Source of the DNA: Fen-1362 sp049516395
GTDB taxonomy: Bacteria > Planctomycetota > Phycisphaerae > Sedimentisphaerales > Anaerobacaceae
Assembly: GCA_049516395.1 (NCBI GenBank)
Contig: JBEKTD010000003.1
Location: 1 to 64,000 of the forward strand
Direction: 5' to 3'
DNA length: 64,000 nt
This document shows positions 1 to 6,854 of this stretch, piece after piece. The notes beneath the pieces are model-generated. The model did no database searches. It saw only the letters and a list, made by a program, of their open reading frames with translations, and was not told the origin of the DNA. A program made the translations under genes and the position numbers. Position 1 is the stretch's first letter; each line of letters starts with the position of its first letter.

Positions 1-128
1 CGGCGTTTGTCGTTGAGTAATGAGTTTGTATGTTTTTAGAAATTTGAAGCAGGCTGACAATGGATTTAACGCCTGTTCCTGAGGGATTAGGTTTGAAATG
101 TATTTTTGTTTTAAGAAAGGAATAGCAA

Positions 129-536
129 ATGAAAACTGTAATTACGATTATGCTAACGCTGGTTCTGGTGGCCGTGTGCGGCTGTCAATCGAGCAGCCCA
201 CGAGGCGGCAGCGTTGTCAAGGGCGAAGGATTTAAAATTGCCGTCCCAACTCTCGACACGAAGCTCAAACAGGGTGAAGTCCAAAGCGTTACTGTCTCGC
301 TGGAGAGGGGCGATTATTTTAAGCAGGATGTTAAGCTGCAAATCGAAGCGTCCAAAGGCATAAGTGTCGAGCCGACCAGCGTTATTATCAAGGCGAGCGA
401 CACACCTGATGTGCAAATCAAGATTACAGTGCCGAAGGACGCTGCCTTCGGTGAGTATAGCGTTTCCGTTAAGGGTATCCCAAAAACCGGAGAATCGACC
501 TCGACGACATTTACCGTGAAGGTCGTCTCTCCGTAG
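129..536 (+). CDS. Small secreted lipoprotein with a beta-sandwich-like domain
   Basis: A 135-residue protein. The N-terminus is a lipoprotein signal: a short basic start, a hydrophobic stretch and a lipobox-like AVCGC ending near residue 19. The remaining ~110 residues alternate polar and hydrophobic positions with many K, V, T and S (for example QSVTVSLERG, VQIKITVPKDAAFGEYSVSV). This pattern is typical of an Ig-like or NPCBM-associated beta-sandwich. A Shine-Dalgarno-like AAAGGA lies about 8 bases before the ATG. I recognise no enzymatic motif. It is probably an outer-membrane-anchored or periplasmic structural protein; that role is inferred. The next two genes also encode small lipoproteins. 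Confidence 0.7.
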   Translation: MKTVITIMLTLVLVAVCGCQSSSPRGGSVVKGEGFKIAVPTLDTKLKQGEVQSVTVSLERGDYFKQDVKLQIEASKGISVEPTSVIIKASDTPDVQIKITVPKDAAFGEYSVSVKGIPKTGESTSTTFTVKVVSP

Positions 537-664
537 GTCTAGGACAGTTTGTTCGAAAGAGAGTCGCACACTTTACCACAGGGCGATGTCGCGACATTCG
601 TGCAAATTAAGTTTTCGCAGTGACAGAGTAAAGTATGGTTTTTTACAGAGATAAGGAGAATTGT

Positions 665-886
665 ATGGCAAGGTTAAAGATTTTGTTGGTTACAATGTCT
701 GTTCTTACTCTGTTCATTATGTGCGGCGGCTGCGAAAGCGAAGGACACGACCGGCGGGATGACAGGTGGCAGGATAGGCAATCAGAGCGGGAGCAATTGG
801 AGCGGGAATCGGAGCAGGAACGGTCGGATCGGTACATGGACAAAGATTCGGAGTCACATGAAGAGCGGCACGAAGAGCGGCAGTAA
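665..886 (+). CDS. Small lipoprotein with a highly charged tail
   Basis: The ATG at 665 is preferred over the in-frame ATG at 635 because AAGGAG sits just before it and the signal peptide then starts with MARLK. The product is about 73 residues. A hydrophobic core is followed by a lipobox-like IMCGGC, then a tail made almost entirely of R, E, D, Q, S and H (RQSEREQLERESEQERSD). The tail would be an extended charged helix or disordered. The design (lipid anchor plus charged tail) resembles small envelope tether or stress lipoproteins. I do not recognise a family and assign no function. Confidence 0.6.
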   Translation: MARLKILLVTMSVLTLFIMCGGCESEGHDRRDDRWQDRQSEREQLERESEQERSDRYMDKDSESHEERHEERQ

Positions 887-989
887 ATATTTGAATGTGG
901 CCTTGCTGTGTTATGTCGAGCAGTGCTGAATCGTTGGTATGAAACTAAAACTAATTTACAATTACGATGCTAATGAAAGGATATTTAAC

Positions 990-1082
990 ATGAAACTAAA
1001 CTCAATTTACAAGTATGTCCTGGTAATCGTCCTTTTCGCGGTGGCAGCTTTTGCGAATGGATGCCATGGCGTTAATTGGTAG
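990..1082 (+). CDS. Tiny entericidin-like lipoprotein (30 aa)
   Basis: The ATG at 990 follows GAAAGG (976-980 region) and opens a 30-codon frame: basic start, hydrophobic segment YVLVIVLFAVAAFA, lipobox-like ANGC, then only HGVNW before TAG. The size and layout recall entericidin-type toxin/antidote lipoproteins, but the tail is shorter than usual, so the family is only suggested. An in-frame ATG at 939 would add 17 residues that mirror the start (MKLKLIYNY versus MKLNSIYKY), which looks like a duplicated start region. A strong terminator follows at 1219. Confidence 0.45.
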   Translation: MKLNSIYKYVLVIVLFAVAAFANGCHGVNW

Positions 1083-1218
1083 AATGTTTAGGCGATTGAC
1101 GCAACTGTAGTATATATCAAAAAAAACAGTGGTGAGGATATAATGTTACATCTCAACATATAACTGTGATCTTTGCTATATCTGCTGTGCGGGCGCCGGA
1201 CGTGACGAGAAAAATAGT

Positions 1219-1270
1219 GACGGGCACAAATAACGCGACAGCTGCGGAGTGTGCCCGTCTTTGTTTTTCT
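1219..1270 (+). terminator. Rho-independent terminator
   Basis: The perfect arms GACGGGCACA (1219-1228) and TGTGCCCGTC (1250-1259) enclose a 21-base loop that can itself form a short CGC/GCG stem. A T-rich run (TTTGTTTTTCT) follows. It closes the small-lipoprotein group and separates it from the gene at 1312. Confidence 0.8.
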
Positions 1271-1311
1271 AAAATAGCAAAGCGTGGTTTGTTCAGCATC
1301 AAGGGTAAGCA

Positions 1312-2304
1312 ATGCAACTGTATATGATAAATTCACGTGTATTCTTAAGAAATGATCGCCTAATCACTTTATTTGCAGTAATCTTCGTTTGCGTTTTTCT
1401 TTTGACGCCCTGTGTGGTGTTAAGTTCTGACCCGAACAGTCAAATGAGCAACAGTGAGTATTTGGCGGACGGCAATGATGCTGCCAAGGACAGCAACGGC
1501 CCCACTATGATAATGAGTTATAGTAAAAAAAGATTTATAAAAAACCCTATAGGCTCCTTTATGTATTTTGTTCCGCTGATAGCCCCTACACTTGTTGACA
1601 ATATATCAAGCGTCAATAATGAGCAGCAGGTAGGTATAATCTCGTATGAAAAAAAAATCACTTTAAAATCCTTCTATCTGGCCTGCGAATTTGAAACATT
1701 GGGAAGTGGTTTTCATATGAACACATTTGATCCAGCTGGGATGATTGCGGCACATACCGATGAGTTGAAAAAAGGAGAGTCGCTGACAGATATGCTTGAT
1801 TATATCAAATTTAATGGAGAGGGGTTCGGTTGTATCGAGGTTAAGGGAACGGTAACCGGCTCTACCGAGACCGTTACCGAGGTGGACATGCAGTTCAATG
1901 CGAGAGGCCACAAAAGCCCCGTAACCATCGGTCTTTATGATATTAAGCCAAAAGACGGACAATATAAGTACGAAAACAGGTCGAACCGGATAGTTGCTCG
2001 GGTGAATTCACTTATATTCAAAAAGACCGAAAGAACTCCCCGCATGGAAATAAAAGTGGCGTCTATCAGCGATACAGAAGAATCCGAGAGTTTCTTCAGT
2101 TGTATCAAGGGGACTATAGCCAATTTGTTTATAACGCCGCCGAATGTGACTAAACTTGGCAACACTACGATGATTGAATTTGGATATGCATTACTTCAAA
2201 AAAATGCCACGTTCACTTTTCCCAAAGCCGGCAATATCAAGGAAAGCAGGACGGTAGAAATAGAAAATAAGCAAAATAAAAATGTTGCTAAAAGTGAGTA
2301 TTAG
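1312..2304 (+). CDS. Secreted or membrane-anchored protein of unknown function
   Basis: A 330-residue protein. The start could be 1312 or the next in-frame ATG at 1324; neither has a clear ribosome site. Residues ~15-38 form a hydrophobic segment (LITLFAVIFVCVFLLTPCVV) followed by polar sequence, so it is a signal peptide or signal anchor. The remainder is soluble, rich in T, K and N, with beta-type patterns (FGCIEVKGTVTGSTETVTEVDMQ). I see no catalytic motif, repeats or further membrane segments. It stands alone between the terminator at 1219 and the radical SAM gene. Confidence 0.65.
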   Translation: MQLYMINSRVFLRNDRLITLFAVIFVCVFLLTPCVVLSSDPNSQMSNSEYLADGNDAAKDSNGPTMIMSYSKKRFIKNPIGSFMYFVPLIAPTLVDNISSVNNEQQVGIISYEKKITLKSFYLACEFETLGSGFHMNTFDPAGMIAAHTDELKKGESLTDMLDYIKFNGEGFGCIEVKGTVTGSTETVTEVDMQFNARGHKSPVTIGLYDIKPKDGQYKYENRSNRIVARVNSLIFKKTERTPRMEIKVASISDTEESESFFSCIKGTIANLFITPPNVTKLGNTTMIEFGYALLQKNATFTFPKAGNIKESRTVEIENKQNKNVAKSEY

Positions 2305-2390
2305 CAAGTCAGGATTATTTTGGTCTGACATTAAAACTGAATTTACATTGATTTTAAAAAGTGTTATCTTTGTTATTATTGTGTATGACT

Positions 2391-3941
2391 ATGCGTAACA
2401 AATTGAAAATCCTGCTTGTCAATCCGGAAGTGCCAAACACGTTCTGGAGCTTGAAAAGCGCCCTGAAGTTCGTTTCCAAAAAGGCGATTCTTCCGCCTCT
2501 CGGACTGCTCACTGTTGCCGCAATGCTTCCGGAATCTTTCGAGAAAAAACTGATTGATATGAACGTAACCGCCCTGTATGACCGGGATATCAAATGGGCG
2601 GACTACGTATTCATAACAGGTATGGTGATTCAGAAAAAATCGGTCGCCCAGATTATCGAACGCTGTAAAAAACTGAACGCCAAAATTGTTGCCGGAGGGC
2701 CGCTGTTTACTGCTTTTACCGAGTCCTATTCGAATATTGACTACCTCATACTGCATGAAGCGGAAATCACGCTGCCTGCTTTTTTGAGCGACCTTGAAAA
2801 AGGATGTCCCAAGCCGGTTTATACTACTCACGAAAGACCCGACCTTAAAAGTACGCCAATCCCGCAATGGGATTTAATTAACATGAAAAAATATGCCGTG
2901 ATGTGCATTCAATATTCCCGTGGATGTCCATTTAATTGTGATTTTTGCGATATTACAGCCCTGCTGGGCCGTAAGGTGCGAACAAAAACAACCAGCCAGA
3001 TAATCGATGAGCTCGAAAATCTTTATGTCCATAAATGGCGGGGCGACGTTTTTTTTGTTGACGATAACTTTATAGGAAAACGCCAGCAGTTGAAAAACGA
3101 ATTGCTCCCGGCAATCATAAACTGGATGGATAAAAGAAAAAATCCATTCTCCTTCAATACACAGACCTCTATCGACCTGGTGGATGACGAGGAGCTTATG
3201 ACCCTGATGGCCAAAGCTGGCTTCAACAGTGTATTTATCGGCATCGAATCTCCGAACGAGTCGAGTTTGGCTGAATGCAACAAAATGCAAAACACCGGAC
3301 GTGACATTGTGGCAGCGGTTAAGAAAATACAGCGGTTTGGCATACAGGTCCAGGGCGGCTTTATTCTCGGTTTTGACAATGATAAGCCGGGCGTGTTTGA
3401 CAAATTGATAAGTTTAATTCAGGACAGCGGCGTAGTTACCGCGATGGTCGGGCTGCTCAACGCCCCTCCCGGAACGAAACTCTATAAAAAGCTTATGAGC
3501 GAAAATAGATTAACAACGCCGGCAACCGGGGACAACATGGACTGCACAATGAATTTTATTCCAAGGATGGATATTCACGAACTTCTGGGTGGGTATCTTA
3601 AAGTGCTGAATACTATCTACTCGCAGAAATACTATTGTAAACGCATCAAAACATTTCTTAAAAACTACCAGTTCAGCAGCAAGGAAAAACTTAAAATTCG
3701 ATATTGCGACATCAAGGCGTTTTTCAGGTCAATGTGGCAAATTGGTATAATAGAGAAGGGCAAGATGTACTACTGGATGCTTATACTATGGTCGCTCAAA
3801 AACCCCCGTCGTTTGCCGCTGGCTGTTCGCCTTTCGATATATGGATTTCATTTCCGTAAGATGTTAGAAAATATTTACCCTCAAATGAAAGAAATTGCCG
3901 CTAATTCAACGAATGAATACGGCACCGTTGACCATGGATAG
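2391..3941 (+). CDS. B12-binding-domain radical SAM protein (DUF4070 family)
   Basis: The N-terminal ~150 residues resemble a cobalamin-binding domain (LKILLVNPEVP, PPLGLLTVAAML). The radical SAM core then carries the cluster motif CPFNCDFCD (CxxxCxxC), which binds a 4Fe-4S cluster for reductive cleavage of S-adenosylmethionine. The C-terminal ~200 residues match the DUF4070 type (IHELLGGYLKVLNTIYS). Members carry out radical methylations or rearrangements, often in lipid or secondary metabolism; no neighbour here identifies the substrate. Possible starts are GTG 2361, ATG 2385 and ATG 2391. None has a Shine-Dalgarno site, so a leaderless message is possible. 2391 is chosen because it begins the conserved MRNKLKILLVNPE. 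Confidence 0.85.
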   Translation: MRNKLKILLVNPEVPNTFWSLKSALKFVSKKAILPPLGLLTVAAMLPESFEKKLIDMNVTALYDRDIKWADYVFITGMVIQKKSVAQIIERCKKLNAKIVAGGPLFTAFTESYSNIDYLILHEAEITLPAFLSDLEKGCPKPVYTTHERPDLKSTPIPQWDLINMKKYAVMCIQYSRGCPFNCDFCDITALLGRKVRTKTTSQIIDELENLYVHKWRGDVFFVDDNFIGKRQQLKNELLPAIINWMDKRKNPFSFNTQTSIDLVDDEELMTLMAKAGFNSVFIGIESPNESSLAECNKMQNTGRDIVAAVKKIQRFGIQVQGGFILGFDNDKPGVFDKLISLIQDSGVVTAMVGLLNAPPGTKLYKKLMSENRLTTPATGDNMDCTMNFIPRMDIHELLGGYLKVLNTIYSQKYYCKRIKTFLKNYQFSSKEKLKIRYCDIKAFFRSMWQIGIIEKGKMYYWMLILWSLKNPRRLPLAVRLSIYGFHFRKMLENIYPQMKEIAANSTNEYGTVDHG

Positions 3942-4006
3942 ACATTTTTGCCCAGATGCGCATTTGAATGTTTCTTAAATAATCATGCAATAAGGAGTAC
4001 CTGATA

Positions 4007-4432
4007 GTGGAAAAAACGGAAACTAAGGGAAAATCTGCGAAAAGACAAGTGGGTTTGTGGATTGACCACAAAAAGGCCGTTATCGTAACCGTTACAGATA
4101 AAGGCCAGGAGATGAAACAGATATCAGGGCAACTTGAAAGAGATGCCCAGCTCTCCGGCGGCTGGGCTGCGCATTCCGGGAGAGATTACGGAGAAGACGA
4201 CCGGCAGGACAGACGATTTATGGGCCATCTCGACAGATATTATGACGAGGTGATTGCGTTTATTCATGATGCGGAATCGATTCTGATATTTGGTCCTGGC
4301 GAGGCAAAGGGGGAGCTTAAAAAGCGTATTGAAAGCAAAGGACTCCCTGGGCGTATAGTTGGCGTTGAAACCGTTGACGAAATGACTGACCCGCAGATTG
4401 CGGCAAAAGTTCGAAAACACTTTCTTAAATAA
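4007..4432 (+). CDS. eRF1-domain-like 'translational machinery' family protein
   Basis: A 141-residue protein starting at GTG, with AAGGAG about 10 bases upstream. It opens with VGLWIDHKKAVIV, has a charged middle (GRDYGEDDRQDRRF) and ends with ESILIFGPGEAKGELKKRIESK and VETVDEMTDPQIAAKVRKHF. This arrangement is that of short bacterial proteins distantly similar to peptide-chain-release-factor eRF1 domains. They are sometimes annotated as translational machinery or host-attachment-like proteins, and their biochemical role is not established. It is a monocistronic gene in a variable region. Confidence 0.6.
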   Translation: MEKTETKGKSAKRQVGLWIDHKKAVIVTVTDKGQEMKQISGQLERDAQLSGGWAAHSGRDYGEDDRQDRRFMGHLDRYYDEVIAFIHDAESILIFGPGEAKGELKKRIESKGLPGRIVGVETVDEMTDPQIAAKVRKHFLK

Positions 4433-4633
4433 ATTTTGCCGGCAGAATGGCCTGGAAAACACCCAGCCATAAGCGATAACAGGATTAGCCGTCTGATGAT
4501 GCTCTAATCCCTGAATTCCCCTATATTCCGGGGGCAGGATTGCGGCGAAGCTATTGATTATTTGCGGTATTTTGGCATAATATAGTGATTCTTTGCCTTA
4601 CTTCACTCGGCCAAATGATTTTAGGTTGCCTTT
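4433..4633 (+). promoter_or_regulatory. Gene-free stretch with an extended -10 promoter for the kinase cluster
   Basis: TTGATT (4554-4559), a 16-base spacer and CATAAT (4576-4581) preceded by TGG form a plausible sigma-70 promoter with an extended -10. Transcription would start near 4588 and run through a small frame at 4634 into the kinase at 4765. Nothing else is recognised between 4433 and 4550. Confidence 0.45.
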
Positions 4634-4768
4634 ATGGGCACAAAACGAAAAAACGAGGCAGTTGAGACACTTCGCAAAGAAGCCCCAGGCAGGGTCGGGC
4701 ATGAGCTTATACGGGCCGCCGGACTTTACATATCGAACTTCCCGAAACAGGGTGATTTGGATTTATGA
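4634..4768 (+). CDS. Possible 44-residue leader ORF coupled to the histidine kinase
   Basis: An ATG at 4634 opens 44 codons (starting MGTKRKNEAVETLRKEAPGR) and ends at TGA 4766-4768, overlapping the kinase ATG at 4765 in the ATGA pattern typical of translational coupling. The composition is basic and amphipathic. A weak AGGTTG precedes the start. It may be a short regulatory peptide or merely a device to deliver ribosomes to the kinase. No homologue is recognised, and coding status rests on the overlap and composition only. Confidence 0.35.
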   Translation: MGTKRKNEAVETLRKEAPGRVGHELIRAAGLYISNFPKQGDLDL

Positions 4769-6342
4769 AAAACTTCTCACGTTATATTTACGCGATATTG
4801 GCAGTGCCGGTAATTGTTCTTATGCGGTTTGCCTTGATGCCGTTAATCGGCCCCGGCGTACCGTATGTCACGCTGTTTCCCGTATCGGTCGCCGTGGCTA
4901 TGTTCGCCGGTATGGGCCCCGCAATCCTGACGGGCTTTCTTGGTTCACTGGCGATAGATTACTACTTCATCCCGCCGCTGTATTCCATAGATTTTGACGT
5001 CCCCAGTATCTCCAGAATAGTTATTGTGGTTCTGACAAGCGCATTTGTCGGCTATGTAGGCGAGATTCTCCGGGCCGCCCGCAAAAAGGCCGAACAACAG
5101 GCCAGTGATTTGCAAAACAGCGAGCAGCAACTTAGACAGGCACATAACGAACTGGAGATTCGGGTCAAAGAGCGAACCGCCGAGTTGGATGAAACGGTGG
5201 TGGAGCTGCAAAAGCAGGTCCAGTACCGAATCAAGGCCGAGGAAGCTGTTAAGGCCGAACGTAAGCGGTTTGAAAATGTTCTCGAAATGATGCCTGCTTA
5301 CGCGGTGCTGCTGACCCCGGATTATCACGTCGCATACGCCAATCGCACCTTCCGCGACTGGTTCGGCGATGACAACGGACGAAAATGCTACGAGTTTATG
5401 TTCAACCGCACTGAACCCTGCGAGAACTGTGAAACATATAATGTTATGAAAACCGGCAAGAGCCAATTCCGGGAGTGGACCGGCCCCAACGGCAAAAATT
5501 ATGATATCTACGATTATCCCTTCACCGACACAGATGGCTCACCTCTGATTATGGAGATTGGCGTCGATGTTACCGCACACAAGCGGGCACGAGCCGAACT
5601 GGAACAATATCGGCTGCATCTCGAAGACCTCGTTAAAAATCGAACCGAGGAGCTGGCCAGGTCGAACAAAGACCTCGAGCAGTTTGCTTATGTGGCCAGC
5701 CACGATTTACAGGAGCCGCTCAGGGCGGTCTCCGGCTTTGTTGAGCTGCTCAGGCGAAACCTTGAAAAAACCCTCGACGAAAAAACAAACGAATATATGA
5801 ATTTCACCATAGACGGCGCCAAACGAATGCAGTCGCTTATCAGCGGCTTGCTTGAATATTCACGCGTCGGCACACAGGGTAAAAAACCTCTGAAGGTGAA
5901 TTCCAAAGAGGCCTTCGACGAGGCATTAGCGCATCTTCAGGCAGGCATACAGGAATCGGGCGCAAAAATTACCGCCGATGATTTGCCGACCGTTTATTTC
6001 GACGACCTGCAGCTTGCACGATTGTTCCAGAACCTCATCAGCAACGCCATAAAATTCCGAAGCGACCAGGCCCCGCAAATTCACGTCAGCGCCGTCCATC
6101 AGGATGGCGGCTGGCGATTTGCCGTCCGCGATAACGGAATCGGTATTGAGCCGCAATACGCTGAGCGTATATTTATGATTTTTCAGCGGCTGCATACCCG
6201 TAAAACTTACCCCGGAACCGGTATCGGACTGTCAATCTGCAAGAAAATTGTAGAACGACACGGGGGTAAAATATGGGTAGAATCCACGCAGGAACACGGC
6301 TCCACATTTTATTTTACTGTTCCTGATATAGAAGGAGCTTGA
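4765..6342 (+). CDS. Membrane sensor histidine kinase (DUF4118 - PAS - HisKA - HATPase)
   Basis: A 525-residue protein. Residues 1-105 hold several membrane segments of the KdpD-like DUF4118 type. A coiled coil follows (110-165), then a PAS domain (~170-285) with a cysteine cluster C208, C219 and C222 (CYEFMFNRTEPCENCE), which could bind metal or sense redox state. HisKA has the phospho-acceptor H313 in ASHDLQEPL. The HATPase domain shows DNGIGI and GTGIGLSI. The kinase core resembles phytochrome-type kinases that pair with Rcp1-like receivers, and such a receiver is the next gene. Start ATG 4765 overlaps the small upstream frame. Signal and output are unknown. Confidence 0.88.
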   Translation: MKNFSRYIYAILAVPVIVLMRFALMPLIGPGVPYVTLFPVSVAVAMFAGMGPAILTGFLGSLAIDYYFIPPLYSIDFDVPSISRIVIVVLTSAFVGYVGEILRAARKKAEQQASDLQNSEQQLRQAHNELEIRVKERTAELDETVVELQKQVQYRIKAEEAVKAERKRFENVLEMMPAYAVLLTPDYHVAYANRTFRDWFGDDNGRKCYEFMFNRTEPCENCETYNVMKTGKSQFREWTGPNGKNYDIYDYPFTDTDGSPLIMEIGVDVTAHKRARAELEQYRLHLEDLVKNRTEELARSNKDLEQFAYVASHDLQEPLRAVSGFVELLRRNLEKTLDEKTNEYMNFTIDGAKRMQSLISGLLEYSRVGTQGKKPLKVNSKEAFDEALAHLQAGIQESGAKITADDLPTVYFDDLQLARLFQNLISNAIKFRSDQAPQIHVSAVHQDGGWRFAVRDNGIGIEPQYAERIFMIFQRLHTRKTYPGTGIGLSICKKIVERHGGKIWVESTQEHGSTFYFTVPDIEGA

Positions 6343-6407
6343 AACGTCTAAAAATGAGATATAATAAGGCCGAACTTTTTAAAAACATATAAAGGAGGTC
6401 TAACTGG

Positions 6408-6854
6408 ATGAATCTTTCAGAATCAAAACCTATTGAGATATTGCTGGTCGAAGACAGCCCCAGCGATGCCGCATTGACTATCGAGGCCCTCAAGGAGGGC
6501 AAGATTGCCAACCGGCTAAACCACGTCGAAGACGGCGTTGAGGCAATGAACTTTTTAAGACGGCAGGGTAAATACGCCAAAGCCGTGAGGCCTGACCTTA
6601 TTATGCTCGACCTCAATCTGCCTAAAAAAGACGGACGAGAAGTCCTCGCTGAGCTTAAAAATGACCCGGACCTCAAACTAATTCCCATTATCGTTCTTAC
6701 CACGTCTCGTTCCGATAAGGATATATTGCAATCCTATCAATTGAGCGCGAACTGCTACATTACAAAACCAGTGGATTTCCCGCATTTTATTGAGGTGGTC
6801 AAATCAATCGAGCAATTCTGGCTAACGGTTGTGACTTTACCCAGGAGAATATGA
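6408..6854 (+). CDS. Rcp1-type single-domain response regulator
   Basis: A 148-residue stand-alone receiver. It shows the acidic pocket (LLVEDSPSD), phospho-acceptor D68 in MLDLNLPKKDG, the conserved T of VLTTS and the lysine of ITKP. The layout (EDSPSDAALTIEALKE) matches Rcp1/CheY-like receivers that take phosphate from phytochrome-like kinases such as its upstream neighbour. A strong Shine-Dalgarno AAAGGAGGT precedes the ATG. The stop codon overlaps the start of the next gene by four bases (ATGA at 6851), so kinase and receiver are made together. There is no output domain; it probably relays phosphate or acts by protein contact. Confidence 0.9.
   Translation: MNLSESKPIEILLVEDSPSDAALTIEALKEGKIANRLNHVEDGVEAMNFLRRQGKYAKAVRPDLIMLDLNLPKKDGREVLAELKNDPDLKLIPIIVLTTSRSDKDILQSYQLSANCYITKPVDFPHFIEVVKSIEQFWLTVVTLPRRI

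Noticed and set aside
4593..4997. 134-codon frame upstream of and overlapping the kinase
   Set aside because: Overlaps the membrane domain of the kinase out of frame; the shorter ATGA-coupled frame at 4634 is the more plausible leader.
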